Shown in pieces: positions 10,520-21,270 of a stretch of 64,000 bases of DNA; position 1 is the first letter of the stretch; every line of letters starts with the position of its first letter. Origin of the DNA: Bathynomus jamesi. Its lineage: Eukaryota > Arthropoda > Malacostraca > Isopoda > Cirolanidae. A program made the position numbers and the translations under genes. The DNA lies in NCBI GenBank assembly GCA_023014485.1, contig JAJOZX010002709.1:91001-155000 (forward strand), read 5' to 3'. Below the pieces are notes generated by a model. It did no database searches and was not told where the DNA came from. It saw nothing but the letters and a program-made list of their open reading frames with translations.

Positions 10520-10857
10520 TACTATTTTTCTTCTACGCGGGAGAATACACGTCTGAGCTCAAGGGTATGCAGAGGTCAACTGAGCACGCAGGGATAAAGG
10601 CATGCTCAGGTAACGGCAAGACTCACGTTACCGATCTTACAGTGGGCGAGGCTTAGCTTTTTACTGCACACACACACACACACACGCACGCACGCACGCA
10701 AAAGAGAAAATGAAATGCTAATTGAAACACAATTTATTTAATAAACGAAATACGTGTAATAAATAAGTTAACAATAGACATATCAAAGATTATGGTATCC
10801 AAAGGGCACGGTATTATAGGTACCAGGCACCTGGTAACGTTTCCTATAGGTGTTACG
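10520..10857. other. Spacer with CA/CG microsatellite
   Basis: A CACACA...CGCACG run lies at 10669-10699 in otherwise unremarkable sequence. It separates the polymerase 3' end from the next minus-strand gene. No ORF is supported. Confidence 0.5.
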
Positions 10858-13140
10858 TCACACCTTTGTACCCCTAAGTTTCTTCACGGCCCCCAGCTTC
10901 TGCGCCCGAAAATTGTGGGTACCTACAGTCAGTTGGGGCGGGCGGTTGCACTCATCATCTACCAAGAGCACTAGTTCCCTCAACGAATCAAAGGTAACAA
11001 CCCGCCGATTCGCATGGTTAAGCATGATACCCTTAGCCTTCACGATATACTTCGTATCCTCCCCCACCTTCACCCGTACCCCATAGGTTTTCGGTCCTGT
11101 TGACACAAACGAGTCGGCGTATGCGATGTCTCCATACGCATCCTTGATCTCGTCAGTTAGCTCTCCGAGGAACTCCCCAATAGCGGGCATGTATTCACCC
11201 CCCTCGCTGTGAATATCACGCTATCTGTATCGGCGTACAAAACCCTCCGCCCAAGAGATTGCAATAGGCCCCAAAGTTTGATGCGTGCGTAGGCTCTTGT
11301 GAAGCTGGCTACAGGTATGTTTGTAACCCGTGAGGTATCTGTAGCCAATTCGGTGTTATTGCACTTTATTATGTAAGTATTACCTACATTCACAATCTCC
11401 ATGACCTCTTTATCCGGTGCGTTGGCATAATCCCAGACTTCACTATAACTTTGTACCAAATGAACGTTCCCTTTGCCAGTATTCTGTGCAAATTTTCCCC
11501 AAAGACTGTTTACGCACAACTTTGCACTAAAGCGCTTGCCAGGGTTCTTTACAATTTGGGTACGATCAAGCTGTATACCTTCATGGTCACGGTAAAGCTG
11601 AATATAAGACGCTCTTTCATCTTCGGTATCAACCCCTCGCGGATATCCTGACGCCTGAACCTTATCCTTCAAAAAAGCGTTTATATATGGTATGAAAAGG
11701 TTGGGTAGCTTCTGAAACCTCCACACCTCATGTATCTTCATTATTCTATACCCATGGCGAAGGGCTAGGGCCAGCTCAGGGCTTGTATATACACCTCTGA
11801 TCTTACGCTGGTGGGGTGTATGATCACAGTCACCATTGTTCTCTTCTGCGCACTTCACGCACAGGGGAAACATGAGCTTGTGATCTATAACGTCGGGTAA
11901 GATCGGCATCCATAAATCGCGAGGGGGGAGTACGTCTACGAAAGAGAGTCCAAAGTAGCGCTCATTCAAGTTGGTTGAAAACTTCTCGATGGGTGGTATG
12001 GTGGAACCCACCATTTTTTCAGGTGCACCTACGGGGTACGGATTGTTCTTCATCACGTAGGAGTATAAATAACAGAAGTCGTAGTAATGAAGTTTCAAAC
12101 CCTCCGTAGGAGGAAAGTATAGCTTGAAGGACTTTGTATGCCCTCCGGACAAGCTATCACCGCATTTGAGAGGATCCAGCACCATTGAACGTTTGATCGT
12201 GTTTATTTCTTCACAGTACTGTCTATGTCCTTCCATCCGTGCATCATACTCATGCTCCCATAAGAATTTGTGAGTGAACTGGGCGCCTATAAGTTGATCG
12301 TGAGTGCGGGTCCATGCAAGACTGTCGGCTGGCGATCTACCGTGGATATCTCCTACGATTCCACACTCAGGACGGGGGCACCCGTGCCACCAGTAACCGT
12401 TAATGGAGTACACAGTCTTCTCACCATTGGCACGGTTTTCACTTAGACCATCAACCCAAAAAACACGACCATTAAGGTTACTTCACCCGTGTTGCGGGCA
12501 TGCTTTATGTATACACCTGTCTGCTGCTGTACGTGTATGAGCCAGTAAATAGCCTTGTGCCCATAACTGCAGGGGTTGTTTCTGTGGATAATGTCTAAGG
12601 TATCTTTAGGCATGAAGTTTGAGCACCGTAAAACATAATGAGTCGATGGTGGTTGCGACTTGCAACGGATCGCATTTGAAACGACATATGTACATCCTTC
12701 TAAAGGCCTGGAAACATACTCTAAGCACGCGTACATCATTCACACAATAACGCTCACATTCATCAGCTATATTATAAGGATTACATTCATTAAAACTGTT
12801 GTAGTATCGGTCAAAATCTTCACGTTCATCTGTGCTCATACATTCATAGTTAAAGTAATGTTTGGGTGGAGGTAGTCCTACATAATTTAAAGTGAGGAAT
12901 ATGTAAGGGAAATATCCTTTTGAAACTTCGGTGGCTACGCCCATCACCTTGGCTAGCTTTGCTAATTTACAAAGTGTGAAAAATAAAGTGTCTTTAAACT
13001 GTACATTACCTCTTATTTGCATCTGTATTAGTTTGTTGCCTCTTTTCAAGGGATCACCTGTAAATATCTCAGATGACTCGTGCTCAAGCAACTCCTTATG
13101 AAGGAACTGTGTGTCAAATTTCGCCCCGTTATTGGCAAGA
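10858..13140 (-). pseudogene. Polinton DNA polymerase B, exonuclease III to C-terminus
   Basis: This is the 3' part of the protein-primed replicative polymerase. Reading along the minus strand: an ExoII/ExoIII region (12606-13091: KGYFPYIF, NYVGLPPPKHYF, YCVNDVRVL); a bridging part (12443-12605) in another frame; then the palm (11157-12413). The palm shows GYWWHGCP, motif A YYDFCYLYSYVM, motif B KLCVNSLWGKFAQN and motif C YADTDSV. The C-terminal thumb part (10858-11190) has FVSTGPKTYG. Frame changes near 12.4, 12.6 and 11.19 kb show it is inactive, but every catalytic motif is still readable. The 5' part continues at 16799-18110, beyond the insertion. Confidence 0.92.
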
Positions 13141-13148
13141 ATATACAG
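13141..13148. repeat. 8-bp target-site duplication, left copy (ATATACAG)
   Basis: ATATACAG directly precedes the terminal TAGGGTGG. The identical 8-mer directly follows CCACCCTA at 16791-16798. Both lie inside the polymerase gene, defining the insertion exactly. Confidence 0.93.
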
Positions 13149-13593
13149 TAGGGTGGATCGATTTTACATTTTTTTCGATTTCCATATTCTAATAGAGACA
13201 AAAACTTGCGCATGCATGAGGAAATAGCCTCTGCAAAATCTTAGCTTAATAGGTAATCATCTTCTGCCCCCGGCAGAGCGATGAAGATCATATTTTAGTA
13301 GTCAAAAACGTATTTTTCTTATAATTTTTAAAATATTTCAATATGCATCAAAATTATTCCTAATAACTATAAAGTCGATGAAAAAGACCTCATATGATCG
13401 TTTTTCCAAGCGCGTTGTCCTACGTTAATATCTTTTGCCCCCGGCAACAACGTCAAATGTTGAAAAAAATAGGTAATTTATATACATATTTTCAGATCGG
13501 CTCTTTGTCTTAAATAATGCATTTATATATTTCCCATAGCATTTATATCGTTGCTTAGGCCTGAAATAACACACGCAAAATTTTATGACTCTA
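13149..13593. repeat. Left terminal inverted repeat, about 445 bp
   Basis: It pairs with 16345-16790. It holds two copies of a sub-motif, ATCTTCTGCCCCCGGCA near 13259 and ATCTTTTGCCCCCGGCA near 13430. A third degenerate copy (ATCTTCTGTCCCCG near 13606) lies just inside. Repeated subterminal motifs like this are often transposase-binding sites; that role is inferred. Confidence 0.92.
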
Positions 13594-13805
13594 CATTAGA
13601 GTAATATCTTCTGTCCCCGAGAAAAGTCTAAATGTGGATTATAATTACGTTAATGCGATGTTATAAGTACGATAAGTACTAAGTACAGCTCCTCGCTTGC
13701 TAATTTTATAAAATTAGCAACCCAGAACTCACCACGAGGAGGTGGCTGTACGTCGAGTTCCACCCTATCCAGCCCCAACCACCCTTCCTTTGGCTGCATG
13801 TCGAT

Positions 13806-15929
13806 TTACATACGGTAATCTTTCTTAGAATCAAATCGTGGAATTTTTGTTCGGGAGTGAAGACGGGAGCGGATGAATCCGTCCCTCTCTTCTATTCCAC
13901 TTACACTGGCAGAGGCTTCGGTTACTAATTTGATGAGTCTCTCGACCGCTTGAGTATGACAAGGGAATAGTGGGATCAGTCCATCAGGCTGGTCTCCCGT
14001 CTCAACAAACTCTTTTATTCGGGTATCAGGTATTGTTTTTGTAACGGGGGGTTCGGTCACCTCAGCCGTTTGCCAGTTGATCATTTCGTAATAGTTTTGA
14101 CTATCGTAGAGCAGCTCAGGCATGGCGAAGGCTCGAATTTCCCCCGCTGGTGATTGTTTTGATCGTGCTTTTAATATTCTTCTCCATCCCAATTCTCTTA
14201 TGTGTTGCTCATCGGCATGTAGCATGGAGATCAAAATATTTTCTGGGTGAGCAAAGAAAGAATTTCTACGGAGGACTTTGTTGGCGATTGTCTTAGATCT
14301 TTGAGGCATGGTCTGAGAGAGACGCATCATTTCGAAAAAATGTTTTGCGCCCTCAGTGAAACTGGAGTTTTTCTTTATCTTAAACCAAATTGGTGCGTAA
14401 ACTGTCATAATGAATCGCACAATTTCGTTGAAGGTGCTGGAGGGTTCACTGGTTGAAACATAGAGGCGCAGAAATCTATTTGCTGTTGTCAGCCACCTGG
14501 AATGCGCCATCTTACCTGGATTTCGAGCCGCGAGAGCTGAAGAGCAGCTACCGCTCGACACTGCTCTGTAGATGCCTAACAAATATATTTGGTGAGTGCT
14601 CAACTCGGCATCATCTATGTCAATGTCGGGAGATGGAATGGCATCGAATTCTGTAATTGGAAGTTTTTCGCAGTCGTTCAGTTGTTTTCCAACTGGTCCA
14701 GTAAAGCCCATTGGCCCAGTAGTTTTGCCGTCCAAGTCTTGAATGAGGTGTCGCAGTGATAATTCATTACCGTGTAATAGGCATATGATCCACTGAACTG
14801 GCCTTTGTAGTTTCATTTCAATCATACGAATGGCTCCACCCTTTCGACCCGTGTTCACTGCGGTACCATCACAGCCGATAGCCACAATGTCGTCCGTGCT
14901 AATATTGTTAGTCTCTAGAAAGTTGATGATACCTGGTGTTATTGCAGTGGCAGAACCTGATGCAGGAGTGAAATGCCCCATGTACTGGGATTCTGGTTCT
15001 TGAACTAAAACTATATGCTCTTCTACCACAGTCCTTCTATGCTTCACATTGTCTATTTCTTCTTGTGTCATTGTTTTATCTTTACGTCCGTCAAAGAAAA
15101 TGCCCTGTAATGGTAGCGTGATCTTGTCATCTTGCTGATGCTCAGAACGAACTCTTTTTCTGGCTCTTCTTATCTTATTTCGATCAATCACTGAACTGAC
15201 ATCATCTTCTCGTATCCAGCCAACATCCTCTAACAACGAAGAAGCAATAAATGAAGCAGCTCTGTCTGAGACGCCCGTACGACCACAAGCTTCAGCAAGT
15301 ACCTGGAGTTTCATTCGTGTTTTTTCCTTCATGTCATGTTTATCTCTCGGTGTTAGTTCATACGATGACGATGATTCTATAGATGTATCCTCGGTTTCAC
15401 TAGAGGCTGACGAAGAAGGTTGTTCTTGAGAAGTTTCTTGTCGTTTACTAGTCGACGGCTCTTGATGTTCTGCTATTCCTTCTTGTTTCAATATCGCCAA
15501 TCTTCTTGCAAGAGTCATCTCGTTTTTATTTGTTGTTTCAACATCCAAAGTTCCTATTGCCATTTTGCGATCACTTCTTTGGTCGAGTAAAAACTGTTGC
15601 TCTTTCAGTGGTACTCGTCGTTCACGAGGGCAGCTGCATTTTGTCAAATCAGGGCATTTACAAGCCGATATGTCAAATAAGGTGGTTTTAGTTGATTTCT
15701 TGAAGGCCTCAAGATTTTTCTGTAACGATTCGTTCTTCTTTTTCGCGTTCAGTGATTTGATGATGTTAGCCATTTTATCACGATAACTTTTCAACATTTG
15801 ATTTATCCGTGCTGTCGAAACTGTTGGAATGGAAGCTAATTTCCACAAGTATTCCAGTCTCTCCGTGACCACAGCGGCGATGTCTTTGAATGGAGGTTCC
15901 TTCTTTGATGATCTCAACTCAGTTCTCAC
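13806..15929 (-). CDS. Putative hAT-like transposase, 707 aa, intact
   Basis: Full-length ORF, ATG at 15929, no internal stop. Visible order: an N-terminal helical part; a cysteine cluster (ISACKCPDLTKCSCPRER, residues about 89-106); an acidic/Ser-rich linker; LFFDGRKD (about 276); then IGCDGTAVNTG, CLLHGNELSLRHL, MAHSRWLTTANRF and a C-terminal AVERLIKLVTEAS. In order these resemble the hAT RNase-H core (Asp 1, Asp 2 in an SDGA-N-like box, a C-x2-H helix, an RW insertion-domain motif, and Glu in an ER motif near the end). A homologue lies at 27455-29636 with the same motifs and cysteine cluster. The hAT assignment is an inference from motif order and the 8-bp duplication; membership of an unnamed lineage is equally possible. 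Confidence 0.8.
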   Translation of the reverse strand: MRTELRSSKKEPPFKDIAAVVTERLEYLWKLASIPTVSTARINQMLKSYRDKMANIIKSLNAKKKNESLQKNLEAFKKSTKTTLFDISACKCPDLTKCSCPRERRVPLKEQQFLLDQRSDRKMAIGTLDVETTNKNEMTLARRLAILKQEGIAEHQEPSTSKRQETSQEQPSSSASSETEDTSIESSSSYELTPRDKHDMKEKTRMKLQVLAEACGRTGVSDRAASFIASSLLEDVGWIREDDVSSVIDRNKIRRARKRVRSEHQQDDKITLPLQGIFFDGRKDKTMTQEEIDNVKHRRTVVEEHIVLVQEPESQYMGHFTPASGSATAITPGIINFLETNNISTDDIVAIGCDGTAVNTGRKGGAIRMIEMKLQRPVQWIICLLHGNELSLRHLIQDLDGKTTGPMGFTGPVGKQLNDCEKLPITEFDAIPSPDIDIDDAELSTHQIYLLGIYRAVSSGSCSSALAARNPGKMAHSRWLTTANRFLRLYVSTSEPSSTFNEIVRFIMTVYAPIWFKIKKNSSFTEGAKHFFEMMRLSQTMPQRSKTIANKVLRRNSFFAHPENILISMLHADEQHIRELGWRRILKARSKQSPAGEIRAFAMPELLYDSQNYYEMINWQTAEVTEPPVTKTIPDTRIKEFVETGDQPDGLIPLFPCHTQAVERLIKLVTEASASVSGIEERDGFIRSRLHSRTKIPRFDSKKDYRM

Positions 15930-16344
15930 ATGATGGTAGTATTACATCACATCTTCACATGTGGGAAAACATCGCAAATTCAAATCTTTCCCAGCACCAA
16001 ATATTGGACACGTAACCGATCTTCTAGTTGTAGCGGTAGCCATCCTGTAAAGATTAAAGAATAATGTATTGTTCTGTTACGCAATAAAATCGAAAAAACA
16101 GAGTTATGAGAAAAACAAACAAGGATATGAGCAGAGAGATTGAGCACACTGAGGACTCTGAGTGAGGAGCCACACACACACACACACACACTGAGGACTC
16201 GAGGAGCCAGCTGCAAAATACACACCTGCCTTTGACGCTGTCAAAAGGCAACTGAGGGAACTGCGCAGTGCGCAGTGCGTACTGGCGCGTCAGTGGCAGC
16301 TGCTGCTGGCAGCACTCACCAGAGATGACCTTTAAACCCTAGCC
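15930..16344. other. Upstream region of the 707-aa ORF
   Basis: Non-coding stretch between the ORF start and the right terminal repeat, with a CA microsatellite (16172-16190) and the repeated phrase CTGAGGACTC on both sides of it. The promoter would be expected here. I see no decisive TATA box. Confidence 0.4.
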
Positions 16345-16790
16345 TAGAGTCATAAAATTTTGCGTGTGTGTTATTTCATGCCTAAGCAACGATATAAATG
16401 CTATGGGAAATATATAAATGCATTATTTAAGACAAAGAGCCGATCTGAAAATATGTATATAAATTACCTATATTTTCAACATTTGACGTTGTTGCCGGGG
16501 GCAAAAGATATTAACGTAGGACAACGCGCTTGGAAAAACGATCATATGAGGTCTTTTTCATCGCCTTTATAGTTATTAGGAATAATTTTGATGCATATTG
16601 AAATATTTTAAAAATTCTAAGAAAAATACGTTTTTCACTACTAAAATATTATTTTCATCGCTCTGCCGGGGGCAGAAGATGATTACCTATTAAGCTAAGA
16701 TTTTGCAGAGGCTATTTTCTCATGCATGCGCAAGTTTTTGTCTCTATTAGAATATGGAAATCGAAAAAAATGTAAAATCGATCCACCCTA
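16345..16790. repeat. Right terminal inverted repeat
   Basis: Inverted copy of 13149-13593, ending AAAATCGATCCACCCTA. It keeps the two TGCCGGGGGCA-type sub-motifs (near 16490 and 16663). The few mismatches to the left copy suggest a recent insertion or gene conversion between the ends. Confidence 0.92.
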
Positions 16791-16798
16791 ATATACAG

Positions 16799-18110
16799 TC
16801 AGTTTTTTTAACTTGTCCGCTAACTTGACAATATAGGACACAAAGAATTTTACAGGGCTATCGTGGCATTCGTTTTAAAAACGTTTGTCCGTTTTCCACA
16901 TTTGTGACACTCATCACACTCGATCTCCATACACTCATCACAGATAGTCTGGCTCACAAGTAAATGTGGAATCACCTCTTTGGTTTCAGCGTTCGTATAT
17001 GTTTCTATACCGTAGTACATAGTTATACAAGGGCTGTTTTTAGGATTAGCGTCTTTCATATAACATACATGCTTTACTCCACTCCAACAGCCTTATACTT
17101 CTCATGACATGTAAAACAGTAAATTTCATCACATTTATGTTTGAATTTTCCCCAATTATCTATCATGTGAAACATACCACATTCACAGATTCTCATTTTC
17201 CTGCACGTGCCAATTGATTTATGGAGCTCAAAACAGTTATTATTGAAAAATGTGTGTCTACACACATCACAATCCCTCTTCTCAGCTTCAACTACACGGC
17301 TTTCACATTTGGAGCTTTTACACTGTTCACATACCATGTGGCAATCTTTACAATGTTTCACTATATCATCCGCAAACTCGATACACTCTTTACACAAATC
17401 ATGATGTCGTCCATATTTTCGACTTTTATCATAACTCGCGTAAAGGCTCTTTATATTACGGATGGGGAGATACGTTGCCCCTGACAGTCCTAAAATAAGT
17501 AGGGGTCTTGTACGATCTCTCACACAGCTTTTAAAAACATACACAGTTCTACGACGATCATCCATCCAAATACAACTATACGAATTCATTTCCTGTTCTA
17601 CCCTTCTCAGCTCTTCAGGACCCATATCACAGTCAAACTCAAGTTTACAGTCTACAGCTAGTTTACGGGCACGCTCCACAACCGTAGGCAACCAAATTTT
17701 TTGGGTCCGTGCATTTAGTACAGTAAACATACGAGCTAAGACTACTGCTATAAAGCCGCAACCACGATCGACGTTTATATGCCGCCAATAAATAGCCTGA
17801 GAATTGAAGTTAAGAGTATAAGGTGTGGCGCTATGACCCACAACACGGAATACACGGTCAATATTTACCGTGAAGTTGTCCATATTGAAGGCTATACTAC
17901 TTTGAGAGGCCTGCATTATACGGCCTAATATATACTCTATATCTTCAGCTGCCAAACGTCTGAACGGTATTACTACCCAAAAATCATCTACATTCCGTCA
18001 TCTGACCCGAATCCGAAGGACAGCCTCGTCCTGACTTCACGTTCGTCGCGGTTCTGAAGGGCAAACTCTACAATACGTTCAACTATGCGCCGTAGTCCGT
18101 GTTCAACCAT
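16799..18110 (-). pseudogene. Polinton DNA polymerase B, N-terminal part
   Basis: The 5' part of the polymerase split by the 13149-16790 insert. Open segments are 17074-17955 (293 aa) and 16850-17059 (69 aa); similar sequence continues upstream to about 18110 in another frame (FALQNRDEREVRTRLSFG). The N-terminal domain has QASQSSIAFNMDNFTV, GCGFIAVVLARMF and a cysteine/histidine-rich block of several C-x2-C pairs (residues about 190-290 of the long segment). Exonuclease motif I appears as YYGIETYTN, so the usual Asp-Ile-Glu core reads Gly-Ile-Glu; the Asp is substituted. Frame changes near 17.06 and 18.0 kb. Confidence 0.85.
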
Positions 18111-18600
18111 TGCTATACATGGATCTAGGATCAACCCTGACTATATACCGATTTCTAGTCAAGGCCGGGGGGTAGCGGTGCGCACCAACTCGAATGTTAT
18201 GCCATCCTCAACAGAACGGGAAGCTGCTGTGGAGGATGTACCCGGAATTGAAAAGGGGTATATTTGAGGAAGGTACTATTGTGGGGGTTGTGTCGTAAGA
18301 CGTTGAGGGTTGGGGTCTATTACTGGGGTCTAACAACCGGAGCAATCCTGGCACGCTTTATACCTGACGTGGAGGTTCTTCATCACCTCCGCTTTGAACT
18401 GGCGCGTGCTACAGGCGTCGCTGGTGAGGGCTCGTCGGCGGGGAGGTTCTGTAGCTGTACGGTCAACGGGTCGTCTGTGATATCGATGATGGGGTGCTGT
18501 ACATCGTCGTCATTCACGTTCTGTGGAAGAAGAAAACAAAATATAAGGCAGCACTTAAATATTTATTATATTTGTAAATGGCCCACTTAGGGGTGTGACG
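18111..18600 (-). other. Divergent gap; possible polymerase N-terminal tail
   Basis: This is the space between the minus- and plus-strand gene blocks, where divergent promoters would be expected. The minus strand reads a short Asp/Pro-rich stretch at about 18375-18530 (DDPLTVQLQNLPADEPSP) that could be a disordered N-terminal tail of the polymerase. Stops follow it, and the link is uncertain. Plus-strand ORFs here look spurious. Confidence 0.3.
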
Positions 18601-19232
18601 TGTTAGAAATGGATTCTGTAGAAAAATTCAGGTTCACGAGCCCATCCACATGTATTATATCTGGCCTACAGAATGTGGTAAAACTGTGTTTATGCTTAAA
18701 ATCATTAAAGAAAAGGAGAGATGTTCTCAAAATTTGTGCATAAAGTTATATGGTGCTATTCGACGTATCAATCAGTGTTCAACGAGTACCAAGATGATAT
18801 TTTGTTCCACAAGGTCTATGATGTTAATTCGTTAAAGGGAAATGAACATACAGTCATTGTAATTGACGATCTCATGTTGGAGATGGATAAAACGTTTGCC
18901 GAGACATTTACAGTATTCTCCCACCACTTAACATAAGCGTGTTCTTCATCAATCAGAATCTATTTTTCAAAAATAGATACATGCGCGATGTGTCGCTAAA
19001 TACACAATATCTAGTCTTATTCGCGCAACGTAGAGATGTATCACAAATTGGGGTATTAGCCAATCAAATGTTCCCGAATCAGCGTAAGGAGTTTTTGGAG
19101 GTTTATAAAGAGGCCACAAACCAGCGTTATGGATGTTTGCTTTGTGACCTTCACCCACGAAACACGTTTAGGGTGCTTCTAAGAACGAATATATTCCCAA
19201 GCGAACCTGAAACGGTGTATATTCCAGAATGA
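18600..19232 (+). pseudogene. Polinton packaging ATPase (A32/FtsK-HerA type)
   Basis: This family drives DNA packaging into capsids. Visible parts: Walker A PTECGKT (about 18660-18680), WCYSTYQSVFNEYQDD, Walker B TVIVIDDLM (about 18852-18878), the sensor-type FINQNLF and the tail NTFRVLLRTNIFPSEPE. The gene is spread over three frames: breaks lie just before and at Walker A, near 18715, and near 18935. The length (about 210 codons) fits the family. The stop overlaps the ATG of the next gene (ATGA at 19229), as in a compact polycistronic block. Confidence 0.88.
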
Positions 19233-19549
19233 CAAATAGGTTAAAGAAATACCGTGAATTAATAAAAATCTATCAACGATTGCCCCGGACGCAACAGATG
19301 TTTGTTAAAAGTATCGACTCTGACTTTTTAAAATGCATCTGTGAAATCTGTCTTAATGTTATAAAATGTAATGTGCCAATGAAACCCTTTCAGAAGACTC
19401 GCTTACGTCGTTACAAGAACATAATACGAGCGCTCGCTCATAAAAGTCAAACTGTGGGTACGAAAAAGCGCATTATTGTACAAAAAGGAGGATCATTCCT
19501 GCCCATCTTATTTTCAGTTTTGGGTCCTTTACTGACTAGATTAATATAA
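19229..19549 (+). CDS. Small basic Polinton protein, 106 aa
   Basis: Intact ORF; its ATG overlaps the ATPase stop. It is highly basic (LKKYRELIKIYQR, FQKTRLRRYKNIIRALAHK) with a C-terminal VQKGGSFLPILFSVLGPLL hydrophobic tail. Small basic proteins with a QKGG-FLP tail recur in Polintons next to the ATPase. They have been compared with adenovirus core proteins, but the exact role is not established. Its stop overlaps the next ATG (TAATG at 19548). Confidence 0.7.
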   Translation: MTNRLKKYRELIKIYQRLPRTQQMFVKSIDSDFLKCICEICLNVIKCNVPMKPFQKTRLRRYKNIIRALAHKSQTVGTKKRIIVQKGGSFLPILFSVLGPLLTRLI

Positions 19550-20225
19550 TGAAGAAGGTGGTTGTGATTCCGCGCGAGGTGTATGCTTCATTGCAAAGTT
19601 CAAAGATTCCAGACATGGTTTTAGATCCCCGTAAAAGCAGGCTTAAAAGAATGGAAAGCGAGTTGCTAACCCTATTAAACAGTGAAAAGTCAACTCATGA
19701 GAAAAGGATTTTGTACCAAGAGGCTTTGCAGAAATTTCTTCATGAGTACGAGGATTATAAGCATCCTACAGAGCTACCCGTGGTTATTAGGCACAGCGCG
19801 AGTAATGCTGAGCATGGCGACACAAGACCTGGCCCCGACGATGCCCACATACATTGAGGAATAAAGGTTTATGTCTTTATAATCTATTGAGTGAGGACCC
19901 CATCATACAGTGGACCGATACAGGCGAGGTCATTGTTGAAGGAACAAGGGTACAACGATCCAATATCGTAGATATTGTTCATGATCTGGTCAGAAAGTGG
20001 GACAGACCCTCGCCAACAGGCTGGAAGCATATTAAAGCAAGGCTACAACAAATAAATGTCCCCAAAACATTGATAGGTAATCTGAATAGGTTAAAAGACT
20101 TGGATCAAGTCTCGCATGTGTCACAACTGAGTACCATCGCCCCCAGCAGCAGCCTCTCTGAAGAGGAGAAAGAAAGAACAAACGGTCAACCCTACCCACG
20201 TGCTCTAAAATACGCAAATGGCTAA
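19549..20225 (+). pseudogene. Conserved Polinton protein, two-frame
   Basis: The first part (19549-19857, 102 aa) starts MKKVVVIPREVYASL and is followed by a coiled-coil-like charged stretch. The second (to 20225) is in another frame and carries WTDTGEVIVEGTRVQRSNI and SPTGWKHIKARLQQINVP. This SNI-x-D plus GW pattern is familiar from an uncharacterised protein between the ATPase and integrase of other Polintons. A single frameshift near 19855 separates the halves. Function unknown. Confidence 0.6.
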
Positions 20226-20289
20226 CATATTAAGTAAACGCTATTATGACATTTTAACCCCGCCTCCTATGGTGGTGTTAATAGACTTA

Positions 20290-21265
20290 CAGAGGTGTTT
20301 ACGGTGTAAGGAAAAAAGATGTTGAGATTTTTGCGGGACAGGATGCTTATACACTTCATAAACCGGTGAGAAAAAGGTTTAAAACGGCCAAGACAACAGC
20401 TGCTTCGATTGACTCTATTTGGCAGGCGGATTTAACAGACATGCAAAGATATTCAGTGTATAACGATGGTTACCGCTACATCCTATTCATAATAGATGTA
20501 TTCTCTAGATATCTGTGGCTAATTCCCCTGAAAAATAAATCGCCTGAAACAGTTGCTAAAGCGACCAAAACGTTGATGTTGAAAGAAAACAGGATTCCTG
20601 GCTATTTTTGTACGGATATGGGGAAAGAATTTATAGGTCGCGCTTTTCAGAACATGCTGCAGAGTTTAATATCAGCTATTACACTACCAATTCTATACAT
20701 AAGGCTTCTTTAGCTGAAAGAGTTCAACGTACCATAAAGGAACGCATGCACCGATATTTTACACATAAAAACACATACAGATTATAAATTCTGGAATCAT
20801 TGGCCTCATCCTACAACCGCTCACACCATCGCACGATTGGGAACACCCTAACGAAGGTTTTAGAAAGAGGTACGCGCCAGAGGTGAGAAGAGATGGAACA
20901 CCACCCCACCACCTCTGCGCGTTTCAAAATCAATGATTATGTAAGGCTGTCGCGTTCGGGAAATAAATTCGCGAAGGGATTTGAGCAAGGATGGACACGT
21001 GAGATTTTTAAAGTTAGGGCTATGAGACCTAAAGGTGAGATAATGATGTATTACGTTGAAGATTTGAATGGGGAAGAAATCGCAGGAGGCTTTTACCGCG
21101 AGGAGTTGCAGAAAGACATTTAATTTAGGAAAAAGTGTTTAAAATTGAGAAAATTATAGGAAGCAAAGGTTCAGGAAAGAGAAAAATGTACCTGGTGAAA
21201 TGGCTAGGGTACCCAGAAAGCTTCAACACCTATATAAAAGCTGATGCAATAATGAAGCTTAAATA
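20290..21265 (+). pseudogene. Polinton retroviral-type integrase with C-terminal chromodomain
   Basis: The enzyme integrates the element. The catalytic core is visible at 20366-20713: SIWQADLTDMQRY (Asp 1), then FIIDVFSRYLWLIPLK and CTDMGKEF (Asp 2). The Glu-containing helix (SLAERVQRTIKER) is in another frame after 20700. The segment 20893-21123 is the SH3-like DNA-binding part (INDYVRLSRSGNKFAKGFEQ ... FYREELQ). After a stop at 21121-21123, 21137-21264 encodes a chromodomain (MYLVKWLGYPESFN). Stops and frameshifts near 20.7, 20.78 and 21.12 kb disable it. A chromodomain suggests targeting to modified chromatin. Confidence 0.87.
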
Positions 21266-21270
21266 GTATG

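Larger units (their letters stand above)
13149..16790. mobile_element. Long-TIR DNA transposon with hAT-like ORF
   Basis: This 3642-bp element is inserted in the Polinton polymerase gene. Its terminal inverted repeats are about 445 bp (13149-13593 and 16345-16790), near-identical, starting TAGGGTGGATCGATTTTAC. The 8-bp duplication ATATACAG flanks it. It carries one long uninterrupted ORF (13806-15929, minus). An 8-bp duplication and a TAGGG-type end are compatible with the hAT superfamily, but I do not recognise a named family. It is much less decayed than its Polinton host, so it is a younger insertion. Confidence 0.93.

Noticed and set aside
15930..16251. Upstream exon of the 707-aa protein (CA-repeat ORFs)
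   Set aside because: The short ORFs run through a CA microsatellite and share nothing with the homologue at 27455-29636.
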